Of a DNA stretch of 64,000 nucleotides, positions 16,251-24,348 are shown piece by piece; position 1 is the first letter of the stretch; each line of letters begins with the position of its first letter. The translations under genes were made by a program, and so were the position numbers. The DNA is taken from NCBI RefSeq assembly GCF_032594935.1, contig NZ_CP118734.1, forward strand, positions 772,001-836,000, written 5' to 3'. Below the pieces are notes generated by a model. That model had not been told where the DNA came from. It saw nothing but the letters and a program-made list of their open reading frames with translations, and ran no database searches. This DNA is from Streptococcus sp. 29892 (GTDB lineage: Bacteria > Bacillota > Bacilli > Lactobacillales > Streptococcaceae).

Positions 16251-16616
16251 ATGCCAAGAAGACCAAGCACACCTTGTAAACAAAATGGTTGTCCTAACCT
16301 AGTACCTTATGGTCACAAGTATTGTGACAACCATAAAGCAAACTACCAACTGGATATCAAGTCAACCAAAGCCAAAGGATACAATGCCCAATGGAATAAA
16401 GCACGACTTCGTTACTTAAAAGTTCAACCACTTTGTGTTCAATGCAAAGTCAAAGGTCGATTGACCAAGGCAACAGTGGTTGACCATATCACACCCCACC
16501 GAGGTGACCAAGAACTCTTTTGGAATCAATCTAACTGGCAAGCACTTTGTAAGTCTTGTCATGATAGGAAGACCAAGACGACTGACCGATATGTGGAGTA
16601 TACGTATCGATTTTAA
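16251..16616 (+). CDS. Phage HNH endonuclease
   Basis: A 121-residue HNH protein starting two bases after metK. An N-terminal zinc knuckle (CKQNGCPNLVPYGHKYCDNH) is followed by the HNH core PLCVQCKVKG, VVDHITPHRGD (catalytic His) and NWQALCKSCHDRKT. In HK97-like siphophages this enzyme acts with terminase in genome packaging, and the C-rich and G-rich stretch right after it looks like a cohesive-end region. Here the terminase genes are about 5 kb downstream because the methyltransferase block intervenes, which is unusual. Confidence 0.88.
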   Translation: MPRRPSTPCKQNGCPNLVPYGHKYCDNHKANYQLDIKSTKAKGYNAQWNKARLRYLKVQPLCVQCKVKGRLTKATVVDHITPHRGDQELFWNQSNWQALCKSCHDRKTKTTDRYVEYTYRF

Positions 16617-16914
16617 TCTTGGAGTTTCGTTACAAAAGTATCTCATTTTTCACTCATTGGGGGAGGGGGGATGAAATCTCTAAACCCTTGGGAGACTAAG
16701 ACCGACGCCCCCTCAAACGTGCAATTTCGCAAAATTCGCAAGTGGGTACATTTAAATCGCTCAATTATTACGTTTGTTCCCACCGTTATCACGTTTCTAA
16801 TGTGGGGATGTAGCGTTCCCTAGTATGTCATTTTGGTAATAAAATAGTGAAAAAGGCTAGAAACAATGTAGAAAATAGTTGTTTTTAGTCCTTTTTTGCT
16901 GGAAAGGAAAACAA
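16617..16914 (+). other. Candidate cos/packaging region
   Basis: There is no gene here. Just after the HNH stop is GGGGGAGGGGGG (16660-16671), then ACCGACGCCCCCTCA about 30 bases further on, then short AT-rich and GC-rich blocks with repeated ACGTTT and ACGTGC words up to 16800. A G-run and C-run pair beside an HNH gene is a familiar layout of cohesive-end sites in Gram-positive siphophages. The cut position cannot be read from sequence. Confidence 0.4.
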
Positions 16915-17376
16915 ATGGACGAAAGTCAACGCAAACAAATCTGGAAAATGCGAGCAGAAGGTCTTGGCTATGGCTTAATCGGTAAGGCTACAGGACTATC
17001 TAGAGATTCTGTTAAAAAATACTGTAAACGAAATCCAGCATTGCTTGGTCATGGAGCGGCGACAAAGCAAATGGCAAAAGCCGACCAGATTGATGGACTC
17101 CGTTGCCCTCAGTGTTATCAAACACTTAAAATTCATAAAGTAGGAAGACCAAAGAAGTTCTGTTCGGATAAGTGTCGTAAGGTTTGGTGGACAACACATT
17201 CTGATGAACACGATAAATCAAAAACCGCATATGAAGATTTGACTTGCCAGCAATGTGGCAGGTCATTTTTATCTTATGCCAATCCAAATAGGAAATTTTG
17301 TAGCCATTCGTGTTACATTCAATCACGCTTTTATAAAGGAGAAACCAATGACAAGCCAACCAACAATGGAAATTAG
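16915..17376 (+). CDS. HTH and zinc-finger phage protein
   Basis: A 153-residue protein. The N-terminus (KQIWKMRAEGLGYGLIGKATGLSRDSVK) is a helix-turn-helix of the sigma-region-4 or resolvase type. It is followed by two C2-C2-like zinc knuckles: CPQCYQTLKI with FCSDKCRKVWW, and CQQCGRSFLSY with FCSHSCY. This HTH plus paired zinc-ribbon layout is common in phage DNA-modification and packaging regions, but no fixed function is known to me. ATG 16915 follows AAAGGA. The gene overlaps the methyltransferase start by 29 bases, so expression is probably coupled. It may guide methyltransferase or packaging functions; that is speculation. Confidence 0.6.
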   Translation: MDESQRKQIWKMRAEGLGYGLIGKATGLSRDSVKKYCKRNPALLGHGAATKQMAKADQIDGLRCPQCYQTLKIHKVGRPKKFCSDKCRKVWWTTHSDEHDKSKTAYEDLTCQQCGRSFLSYANPNRKFCSHSCYIQSRFYKGETNDKPTNNGN

Positions 17377-19459
17377 AGAAATTCGATTGTCTGAATTACA
17401 CCCAGCCTCCTACAATCCTCGAAAAAAACTTAAAAAGGGTGATAAGGAGTATGAAAAGATTAAGCAAAGTCTACTCAAGTTTGGCTACGTTGACCCCATC
17501 ATCGTCAATAAAGACTTGACGGTAATTGGTGGCCATCAACGATTAACTGTATTGAAGGACTTAGACTATGAAACCGCCAAATGTGTCATTGTCGATTTAT
17601 CTAAAGAAGATGAAAAGGCACTGAACATTGCCCTTAACAAAATCACCGGTCAATGGGACGACCAACTTTTGGCGGACTTGCTTTTGGATTTACAGGAATC
17701 GGATTTCAATCTCGACCTGACTGGTTTTGAACCACCAGAAATTGACGATATCCTGTCGAATGTTCATGATAAAGACCTATCAGATGATGACTTTGATGTT
17801 GAAGAGGAATTGAAGAAACCCACCTTTTCAAAACGAGGGGACATTTGGCAACTTGGTAAGCATCGAGTGATTTGTGGAGACTCTACGAAAGCTGAAACTT
17901 ATGACCAACTTTTAGGTGATAAAAAGGCAAATTTGGTTGTGACAGACCCTCCCTATAATGTTGATGTAGAAGAAACAGCTGGAAAGATTCTCAATGACAA
18001 TATGCCTGATAGTGACTTTTACCAGTTTCTTTTTGATATGTTCACTCAAGTAGAAAAACATATGGAGTCTGATGGTTCAATCTATGTATTCCATGCGGAT
18101 ACAGAAGGACTGAACTTCCGAAAGGCATTTAAAGAGGCGGGATTCTACCTCAGTGGGTGTTGCATTTGGAAGAAGAACTCCTTAGTTCTTGGACGTAGTC
18201 CCTATCAGTGGCAACATGAACCATGTCAGCCAGCAGGTACGATTGTTCAAACTATAAATGGTCCCGTTCCAATAGAAGACTTAAAGGATGGTGATAGGGT
18301 CATTAGTTACAATTCCTATTCAGGAACAATTCTGGGGATGCGTAATGGTGGCTATGAGATAAAAACAGCTTCTCGATATTATAATGGCACCTTATACGGT
18401 ATAAAAATTGGAAATAAAATAACGTGGGCTACGGATAACCATCAGTTTTCGGTTCGTTTTAATGAATCAACAAAAAACAATTATTGTACCTATCTTATGC
18501 GTAAAGGAGACCGTTGGCGTGTAGGGATTACTGAACTCTATAACTCGAGGGGATTTGGTTTGAAAACGAGACTTCGTGGAGAGAAAGGTGAAGAGGCTTG
18601 GGTCATTGATGTATTTGATGATAAAGTAACAGCCCAGTGCCACGAACAGTTATTAGCCCTCAAGTACGGTATTCCTTATACTCATTGGGAAATGGATAGA
18701 GGACTTCCAAAGAAAGAAACTCAACGCACATCTCATCATGTCGATATGATTTATGATAACTTGGATAGCCAAATTCAATTAGATAATGCTAGACGTTTGC
18801 TTGTTGACTATGGTCGAAATATCAAATACCCACTCATTCACAAAGGAAATGGACATGAGGCATTTAGTAAACGAGTAACTGCTCGCATCAATGCTTGTAA
18901 TCTGATCCCTCAAATTATGCAAGTTCCAATTCCAAAAACTTATGAAAAGGAAACGAGAGAAAATTTTTACTGGGGCGTAATTGATGAGGTTCTTACAAAA
19001 GGATTCAGTGGACCTGTTTATTCTCTTGCTGTTGAAAAATATGAACATTATATTGCAGATGGAATTGTTACTCATAACTGTCTTTATGGCTGGAAACAAA
19101 AGGGAAAACATCAATGGTTCAGTGACCGTAAACAAACAACCATTTGGGAATATGACCGTCCAAAATCTAGTAAAGACCACCCAACGATGAAACCAATTCC
19201 GCTCATGGCCTATCCTATTCAAAATTCATCGATGCGAGGAACGCTTGTCCTAGATCCATTTCTTGGTTCTGGTTCAACCCTAATGGCTGCAGACCAAACT
19301 GGAAGGGTTTGTTACGGCATTGAGTTGGATGAGAAGTTTGTGGATGTCATTGTCAAACGTTATATAGAGTCAACAGGAAATGACAACGTGACGGTGTTGC
19401 GCGATGGACAGACATTGACCTTTGATGAAGCTTATTCAATGATGGAGGAGTCGGTATGA
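17348..19459 (+). CDS. ParB-domain DNA methyltransferase (beta class) interrupted by an intein
   Basis: A 703-residue precursor. Residues 1-130 are a ParB/Srx-like N-terminal domain (LHPASYNPRKKLKK, then IIVNKDLTVIGGHQRL). Then comes a beta-class N4/N6 DNA methyltransferase with DPPYNV at 200-205 and, after the insertion, DPFLGSGSTLMAA as the SAM-binding motif. Between PYQWQHEP and CLYGW lies a 285-residue intein (293-577). Removal restores the motif QWQHEPCLYGWK and a 418-residue enzyme. The product would methylate adenine or N4-cytosine in phage DNA using SAM from the adjacent metK; the recognition site is unknown. ATG 17348 follows AAAGGAG. The gene overlaps its neighbours by 29 bp (16915 gene) and 4 bp (Dcm). 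Confidence 0.92.
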   Translation: MTSQPTMEIREIRLSELHPASYNPRKKLKKGDKEYEKIKQSLLKFGYVDPIIVNKDLTVIGGHQRLTVLKDLDYETAKCVIVDLSKEDEKALNIALNKITGQWDDQLLADLLLDLQESDFNLDLTGFEPPEIDDILSNVHDKDLSDDDFDVEEELKKPTFSKRGDIWQLGKHRVICGDSTKAETYDQLLGDKKANLVVTDPPYNVDVEETAGKILNDNMPDSDFYQFLFDMFTQVEKHMESDGSIYVFHADTEGLNFRKAFKEAGFYLSGCCIWKKNSLVLGRSPYQWQHEPCQPAGTIVQTINGPVPIEDLKDGDRVISYNSYSGTILGMRNGGYEIKTASRYYNGTLYGIKIGNKITWATDNHQFSVRFNESTKNNYCTYLMRKGDRWRVGITELYNSRGFGLKTRLRGEKGEEAWVIDVFDDKVTAQCHEQLLALKYGIPYTHWEMDRGLPKKETQRTSHHVDMIYDNLDSQIQLDNARRLLVDYGRNIKYPLIHKGNGHEAFSKRVTARINACNLIPQIMQVPIPKTYEKETRENFYWGVIDEVLTKGFSGPVYSLAVEKYEHYIADGIVTHNCLYGWKQKGKHQWFSDRKQTTIWEYDRPKSSKDHPTMKPIPLMAYPIQNSSMRGTLVLDPFLGSGSTLMAADQTGRVCYGIELDEKFVDVIVKRYIESTGNDNVTVLRDGQTLTFDEAYSMMEESV
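18224..19078 (+). other. Intein coding segment within the methyltransferase (285 aa)
   Basis: The splicing blocks are clear. Block A begins with Cys (CQPAGTIVQTINGPVPIEDL, then KDGDRVISYN), block B is WATDNHQFSV (T-x-x-H), block F is VYSLAVEKYEHYIADGI, and block G is VTHN followed by Cys of the C-extein. The length exceeds a mini-intein by about 130 residues, but no LAGLIDADG motif is visible. The central insert has YLMRKGDRWRVGIT and GLKTRLRGEKG, with a distant GIY-YIG-like arrangement that I cannot prove. The insertion point is in a conserved motif near the active site, as is typical for inteins. Confidence 0.92.
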
Positions 19460-20715
19460 CCTTAACTTTTCTTGATTTCTTTGCAGGAGTGGGTGGTTTT
19501 CGTCGTGGTTTGGAATTAGCTGGTTTCAAATGTATCGGTTACTGTGAAAAGGATAAGTTTGCACGAAAATCTTATGAAGCAATGTATGACACGAAAGGAG
19601 AATGGTTTCATGACGACATCACAAGCATTGACCCAACACAACTTCCAAAAGCAGATTTATGGACTGCGGGAAGCCCTTGTCAAAATGTGTCTATCGCAGG
19701 GAAGCGAGCAGGCCTATACGGTGAACGAAGTGGACTCTTTTTTACATTTGTTGACCTCCTCCAAAGCCAAGAAGAAGAAGATAAACCCGAGTGGATACTC
19801 CTTGAAAATGTTAAGGGACTTTTATCAAGTGGCGGGGGACGAGATTATCTCGACTATCTCTCTATCTTGGATGAAGCAGGGTACGACCTTGAGTGGCAAG
19901 TGTTCAATTCAAAAGACTACGGAGTTCCCCAAAATCGAGAACGCATCTACACTCTCGGACATCTTAGAAGTAGAGGTCGACGAAAAGTACTACCTATCAG
20001 CGGAGAAAGCGGTAGCCATCTTAAGCAACTTGTAGGTGGAATGCAAAGCTATCGTGTCTACGACCCTAGTGGAATTGCCACAACCCTTGTTGGTGCGGGT
20101 GGTGGCCTGGGAGCTAAGACTGGTCTATATTTGATTGACCAATCTTTGACAGAACCAAAGTTGACAGATGAGGCACGTTGTATCACTGCACGATATACTG
20201 CTGGAGCTACAAAGCGGACGGCTATGAATTCTGGAGTACTCGAAATTCAACCTATTCTAACACCCAATAGAATCAATAAGCGTCAAAATGGACGCAGGCT
20301 CAAGGAACAGGATGAGCCAATGTTCACATTGACCTCTCAAGACCGCCATGGCATTCTTGAAGGTATCAAGGTCAGAAATGGTACGAAGCAAGGTTATCAA
20401 GTTGCTGAGGTAGGTGATTCAGTGGATTTATCTTATCCCAACTCTCCCACGAGACGAGCAAGAGTTGGGAAAGGAATCGCCCATAACCTATCCTGCGGTG
20501 GTCAAATGGGTGCTGTGGTTTGGAATGATCGAGTGGTGAAAATTAGACGTTTAACCCCTAGAGAATGTTTTCGACTACAAGGTTTTTCGGATGATTTATT
20601 CGAGAAAGCCCAAGCAGTAAACTCCGATGCCCAACTGTATAAACAAGCTGGAAATGGAGTGACGGTAACAGTTGTCTATGCTATTGGATGTGCCATTCTA
20701 GGAAGTGAAAAATAG
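19456..20715 (+). CDS. Phage DNA (cytosine-5) methyltransferase
   Basis: A 419-residue C5 methyltransferase. Motif I is LDFFAGVGGFRRGLELAG, catalytic motif IV SPCQNVS has Cys75, motif VI is ENVKGLL, motif VIII is QNRERIY, and the C-terminal motifs IX and X are RRLTPRECFRLQGF and LYKQAGNGVTV. The variable middle holds the target-recognition domain, which contains KRQNGRRLKEQDEPMFTLTS. It shares this block with the ICE-encoded enzyme at 51467, so the two may be related in specificity. ATG 19456 overlaps the upstream stop. With metK and the ParB-methyltransferase it forms a SAM-making and SAM-using block, likely for protection from host restriction. Confidence 0.93.
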   Translation: MTLTFLDFFAGVGGFRRGLELAGFKCIGYCEKDKFARKSYEAMYDTKGEWFHDDITSIDPTQLPKADLWTAGSPCQNVSIAGKRAGLYGERSGLFFTFVDLLQSQEEEDKPEWILLENVKGLLSSGGGRDYLDYLSILDEAGYDLEWQVFNSKDYGVPQNRERIYTLGHLRSRGRRKVLPISGESGSHLKQLVGGMQSYRVYDPSGIATTLVGAGGGLGAKTGLYLIDQSLTEPKLTDEARCITARYTAGATKRTAMNSGVLEIQPILTPNRINKRQNGRRLKEQDEPMFTLTSQDRHGILEGIKVRNGTKQGYQVAEVGDSVDLSYPNSPTRRARVGKGIAHNLSCGGQMGAVVWNDRVVKIRRLTPRECFRLQGFSDDLFEKAQAVNSDAQLYKQAGNGVTVTVVYAIGCAILGSEK

Positions 20716-20741
20716 TCGAAAATATCGGCAAAATAATCTAT

Positions 20742-20814
20742 AAATGACTGGATATAAGTCTCCTTTAGAGTTAATATGTACACAAGAAAAGAAGAGGAGA
20801 ACAAAACCATGACA
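20742..20814 (+). repeat. Duplicated leader/promoter region, copy 2
   Basis: Nearly identical to 14915-14987, including AAATGACTGGATATA, TTAGAGTTAATATGTACACAA and AGAAGAGGAGAACAA before an ATG. Here it leads into an unrelated 82-residue gene, so the regulatory unit moved or was kept independently of the gene. No TGACCT array accompanies this copy. Confidence 0.75.
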
Positions 20815-21057
20815 ACAACACTTGAAAAACTCTATGAAATCTACCCAACAACCGCAAGCATCATTCCTTACAAGGAATGGGTTATCGTTGCATCCAAAGG
20901 AAACAAAGAAACAGTAGTTGAGATTTACGAAACGGCTGATAGTCTTGAAGAGTTTGAAAACTTCGAACGCAGATTTGACCGCATTTACCAAGAAGCAGGA
21001 ACATTCGAAGACTTTGGACATGCAGTTAAGTGGGCATTTGAAAAGATTGGAGAATAA
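20809..21057 (+). CDS. Small acidic phage protein, hypothetical (82 aa)
   Basis: An 82-residue protein MTTTLEKLYEIYPTTASII rich in E and F (ADSLEEFENFERRFDRIYQEAG), pI clearly acidic. I do not recognise a family. ATG 20809 is set by the GAGGAGA site in the duplicated leader; the frame extends back to an ATG at 20776 that would place the ribosome-binding site inside the gene. It overlaps nothing and is followed at 21059 by the DUF4314 gene. Small acidic proteins in this part of phages often act as anti-host factors or DNA mimics, but nothing here proves it. Confidence 0.6.
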   Translation: MTTTLEKLYEIYPTTASIIPYKEWVIVASKGNKETVVEIYETADSLEEFENFERRFDRIYQEAGTFEDFGHAVKWAFEKIGE

Positions 21058-21058
21058 C

Positions 21059-21271
21059 ATGGACGCAAAAATTTTCAACTACCTAAAGACAATCTATCCG
21101 GTTGGTACAAAAGTTAGATTAGTAAAAATGGATGACCCACATCCAGTTCCTAAAGGAACACTTGGTACAGTTATTGGAGTGGATGACATTGGTTCACTCT
21201 TAGTTAAGTGGGAAAATGGCAGTTGCCTAAATGTTTTGTATGGAATTGATATCGTAGAAAAGGTAATGTGA
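21059..21271 (+). CDS. DUF4314-like small phage protein
   Basis: A 70-residue protein. GTKVRLVKMDDPHPVPKGTLG and VIGVDDIGSLLVKWENGS form a compact beta-barrel-like (SH3/KOW-like) domain known as DUF4314 in phages and ICEs. ATG 21059 overlaps the previous stop region; a longer in-frame start at 20918 would lie inside the previous gene and is unlikely. It is adjacent to the next small gene with a one-base gap. The role is unknown. Confidence 0.7.
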   Translation: MDAKIFNYLKTIYPVGTKVRLVKMDDPHPVPKGTLGTVIGVDDIGSLLVKWENGSCLNVLYGIDIVEKVM

Positions 21272-21272
21272 G

Positions 21273-21503
21273 ATGTGGGAAATTATGACTCGAACGGTTG
21301 GAGACAGACATTACGTTTGTGAGTTTCTCCGTGAAGATACAACAGACCCAAGGAATATAGACGGTGCTTGGATTAGAATACTGACTATCAAGCGAGATGG
21401 TAACTATATTTACCAATACCGATACGGAAACGAAATAGATAACATGGACGACATTGACAGAACTGTTTGTCAGGCTGTACTTGATAACTTTAATGAACTT
21501 TAA
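21273..21503 (+). CDS. Small phage protein, hypothetical (76 aa)
   Basis: A 76-residue protein MWEIMTRTVGDRHYVCEFL, with aromatic residues in the second half (GNYIYQYRYGNEID). No recognised domain. The start at 21273 lies one base after the previous stop, which fits tight operon packing; a second ATG at 21285 is possible. It ends just before a strong terminator that separates the early block from the packaging genes. Confidence 0.55.
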   Translation: MWEIMTRTVGDRHYVCEFLREDTTDPRNIDGAWIRILTIKRDGNYIYQYRYGNEIDNMDDIDRTVCQAVLDNFNEL

Positions 21504-21533
21504 GAATGAACTCGAAATGAGTTCTTTTTTCTT
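21502..21533 (+). terminator. Rho-independent terminator before the packaging module
   Basis: Stem GAACTC / GAGTTC extended by flanking AAGAA and TTCTT pairs, loop GAAAT, T-run. It lies 20 bases upstream of terS. Confidence 0.75.
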
Positions 21534-21553
21534 ACTCTCAAGGAGGTGAGATT

Positions 21554-22027
21554 GTGGCAATCAGGGGGCGAAAACCAAAGCCTACGAATATGAAAATACT
21601 TGAGGGAAATCCTGGTAAGCGACCACTCCCTACGAATGAAGTCAAACCCAAACAAAAAGCCCCACGTTGCCCACAGTGGCTTGAAGAAGATGCAAAGAAG
21701 GAGTGGAAACGGATGGGAAAAATTCTCGAACAGATGGGAATTTTAACCGAAATGGACATGACTGCATTTGCAGGATATTGTCAAGCCTACGCTCGCTGGA
21801 AAGAGGCAGAAGAGTTCCTTTCCAAGCATGGCTCCATTATCAAAACTCCGAACGGCTATCTCCAACAAGTCCCTCAAGTCTCTATCAGCCAGACTAACCT
21901 CAAAATCATGCTTAAATTCTGTGAACAATTTGGTTTGACACCTTCAGCTCGTAACCGTCTAGCAACGATGGATTCAGAAGTTGGTACTGGTGATGAAATG
22001 GAAGATTTGTTAGGAGGAATTTTATGA
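21554..22027 (+). CDS. terS: Terminase small subunit, P27 family
   Basis: A 157-residue protein with the P27-type start GRKPKPTNMKILEGNPGKRPL, then APRCPQWLEEDAKKEWKRM and FAGYCQAYARW, all hallmarks of P27-family small terminases. It recognises phage DNA and loads the large subunit. It starts at GTG 21554 with AAGGAGG upstream. Four bases overlap with terL couple the two. The presumptive packaging site lies about 5 kb upstream next to the HNH gene. Confidence 0.92.
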   Translation: MAIRGRKPKPTNMKILEGNPGKRPLPTNEVKPKQKAPRCPQWLEEDAKKEWKRMGKILEQMGILTEMDMTAFAGYCQAYARWKEAEEFLSKHGSIIKTPNGYLQQVPQVSISQTNLKIMLKFCEQFGLTPSARNRLATMDSEVGTGDEMEDLLGGIL

Positions 22028-23616
22028 GCTATCATTATGAACCAAGTCCATTCATGCTTCCAACCTCACACTATGATAAGGCAAAGGCTGATAGGGCAGT
22101 AACATTTATCAATAATCTCTCCCACACAAAGGGCAAGTGGGCAGGAAAGCGATTTGATTTGTTGCCGTGGCAGGAACAGATTGTCCGTGACCTATTTGGG
22201 ATTGTGAAAGAAGATGGTAACCGTCAGTTCTTAACAGCCTATATAGAAATTCCAAAGAAGAATGGTAAGTCTGAGCTAGCAGCGGCTATCGCTCTTTATC
22301 TACTTTATGCGGATAATGAAGCCAGTGCAGAAGTTTATGGTGCGGCTTGTGACCGAAACCAAGCGTCAATCGTATTTGATGTAGCCAAGCAGATGGTGCA
22401 GATGAGTCGCCCCTTGGAAAAGCGTTCTAAGATAATGGGTGCTACCAAGCGTATTGTAAATTATTCTAACGCTGGGTTTTACCAAGTTCTTTCAGCAGAG
22501 ACTGGGACAAAGCATGGACTAAACGTATCTGGCTTGGTCTTTGATGAAATCCACGCTCAGCCTAATCGTCATTTGTATGATGTATTAACCAAGGGGTCAG
22601 GAGACGCAAGGGAACAACCCCTCTTTTTTATTATCACAACAGCTGGAACGGATAGGAACTCCATCTGTTATGAATTGCATACTAAAGCATTGGATATTTT
22701 GAATGGTAGAAAGAAGGACACGTCATTCTATCCTGTGGTTTATGGATTATCCGATGAAGATGATTGGAATGATGAAGCAAACTGGAGAAGAGCCAACCCT
22801 TCACTAGGGCATACTATTGGGATTGACCGTGTTAGAGAAGCCTACCAACAGGCACTTGATAACCCAGCAGAAGAAAATGTCTTTAAGCAACTCCGACTAA
22901 ATATGTGGACAAGCTCAAGTGTTGCTTGGATTCCAGAACATGTTTATGCAAAGGGAAATGATCCTATCCAATATGATAGCCTCAAGGGGCGTAGTTGTTA
23001 TGCAGGTTTAGACCTTTCTAGTACGTCCGATATTACAGCTTTTGTTTTGGTGTTCCCTCCTAGATTTGAAGAAGAGAATTATATCGTTCTGCCATTTTTC
23101 TGGCTACCTGAGGATACATTGGAACTGAGATGTCGACGTGACCATGTTCTATATGATGTTTGGGAGCGTCAGGGCTACATCAAAACTACAGAGGGGAATG
23201 TTGTTCACTATGGTTTTATCGAAAAGTTTATTGAAGACTTATCGGAAATCTATCATATTAAGGAAATAGCCTATGACCGTTGGAATGCGACACAGATGGT
23301 TCAGAATCTAGAAGGAATGGGCTTGACCATGGTGCCTTTCGGTCAGGGGTACAAGGATATGAGTCCACCATCAAAGGAACTATATAAACTTATGATGGAA
23401 GGCAAGATTCAACATGGTGGCCATCCAGTTCTGAAATGGATGGGACAAAACGTAGTCATGAGACAAGACCCTGCTGGTAATATCAAGCCTGATAAGGAAA
23501 AGTCAGTCGAGAAGATTGACGGTATTGTAGCACTCATTATGGGACTGGATCGTTGTATTCGTCACCAAACCGATGAAGGAAGTGTGTATGATGAACGTGG
23601 AATTTTGAGTTTTTAG
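22024..23616 (+). CDS. terL: Terminase large subunit
   Basis: A 530-residue motor. The ATPase domain has IEIPKKNGKSELAAA (Walker A-like, Lys82) and SGLVFDEIHAQ (Walker B with catalytic Glu), then a coupling motif FFIITTAGTD. The nuclease domain has CYAGLDLSSTSDITAF (first Asp), AYDRWNATQ and a final DGIVALIMGL. It belongs to the HK97-like phage terminase group. It cuts and pumps DNA into the prohead. All catalytic residues look present. Confidence 0.94.
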   Translation: MSYHYEPSPFMLPTSHYDKAKADRAVTFINNLSHTKGKWAGKRFDLLPWQEQIVRDLFGIVKEDGNRQFLTAYIEIPKKNGKSELAAAIALYLLYADNEASAEVYGAACDRNQASIVFDVAKQMVQMSRPLEKRSKIMGATKRIVNYSNAGFYQVLSAETGTKHGLNVSGLVFDEIHAQPNRHLYDVLTKGSGDAREQPLFFIITTAGTDRNSICYELHTKALDILNGRKKDTSFYPVVYGLSDEDDWNDEANWRRANPSLGHTIGIDRVREAYQQALDNPAEENVFKQLRLNMWTSSSVAWIPEHVYAKGNDPIQYDSLKGRSCYAGLDLSSTSDITAFVLVFPPRFEEENYIVLPFFWLPEDTLELRCRRDHVLYDVWERQGYIKTTEGNVVHYGFIEKFIEDLSEIYHIKEIAYDRWNATQMVQNLEGMGLTMVPFGQGYKDMSPPSKELYKLMMEGKIQHGGHPVLKWMGQNVVMRQDPAGNIKPDKEKSVEKIDGIVALIMGLDRCIRHQTDEGSVYDERGILSF

Positions 23617-23681
23617 TTGAATTTATAAGGTAAGCATGATAGAATGTATTTACAAATCATCTTTACAATGAGGTAAGAACT

Positions 23682-23975
23682 ATGGCAAGCACACAGCCCG
23701 TCAACTTTAGAGCAGATTCAACTTTTTATAAACAAACTAAAGAAATTTTAGCAGATGAAAAGCTGACTCTGTCTGATATCTTCAATGCTGCTCTTCGTAA
23801 AATTGCGACTGGAGCAGTTGATCCCCAGGAGTTCGTAAACAGTGATTTACAAGAGACGCAGTATCAAGTTGCTTTTGAAGACTTGAAAAAGGAAATTCTA
23901 ATTGGCCATCAAGAAATTGAGCAAGGGAAACTAACATCTTTGGCTGATGTGAGAAAGGAATTTGGTCTTGAATAA
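23682..23975 (+). CDS. Antitoxin, RelB/DinJ family
   Basis: A 97-residue protein. VNFRADSTFYKQTKEILADEK and LTLSDIFNAALRKIA form the ribbon-helix-helix domain of RelB/DinJ antitoxins. The C-terminal half is an acidic helical tail that would neutralise the toxin. It overlaps the following toxin gene by 8 bp and would repress the pair. The location between terL and portal, inside the late operon but with its own spacer, marks it as a moron-type insertion. Confidence 0.8.
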   Translation: MASTQPVNFRADSTFYKQTKEILADEKLTLSDIFNAALRKIATGAVDPQEFVNSDLQETQYQVAFEDLKKEILIGHQEIEQGKLTSLADVRKEFGLE

Positions 23976-24306
23976 TCATAAACGATACCATGTTTCCCTT
24001 ACGGATCAAGCCAAAAGGGACTTAGGAGGGATTCATGACTATATTTTACATAATTTCTATAGTCAACAATCTGCCGACAGCAAACTAGACCTTATCCTAA
24101 CTGCACTTGAAACTCTAGAGACCTTTCCTGAAGCATGTCCTTTGGTGTCTAGTCGTGGTTACGGGGAATTGACAGATGATGGCAAACGGTACCGATATAT
24201 GCCAATCGAGAATTATCTAGCTTTTTATTACATTGATAACCATGAGGTTTATGTTGCAAGGATTTTGAACTCTAAGCAAAATTGGGCTAAGTTATTCAAT
24301 AAATAA
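23968..24306 (+). CDS. Toxin, RelE/ParE superfamily
   Basis: About 112 residues. KRYHVSLTDQAKRDLGGIHDYI and the C-terminal MPIENYLAFYYIDNHEVYVARILNSKQNW match ParE/RelE-type toxins. The start is TTG at 23968, inside the antitoxin 3' end; a TTG at 23962 is the alternative. No ATG is available. Whether it targets gyrase (ParE) or ribosome-bound mRNA (RelE) cannot be decided, though the compact helical N-terminus and the NWAKLF end favour the ParE side slightly. Confidence 0.78.
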   Translation: MNNHKRYHVSLTDQAKRDLGGIHDYILHNFYSQQSADSKLDLILTALETLETFPEACPLVSSRGYGELTDDGKRYRYMPIENYLAFYYIDNHEVYVARILNSKQNWAKLFNK

Positions 24307-24348
24307 CGGCCATTTTTCTATGCGAAAATTAAGGAAAAGGTATTCTCA

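Noticed and set aside
18779-19222. 147-codon minus-strand ORF in the intein
   Set aside because: It is antisense to the C-terminal intein blocks, with no plausible product.
20698-21078. 126-codon minus-strand ORF
   Set aside because: It is antisense to two well-supported small genes, and its hydrophobic composition is what antisense of acidic genes gives.
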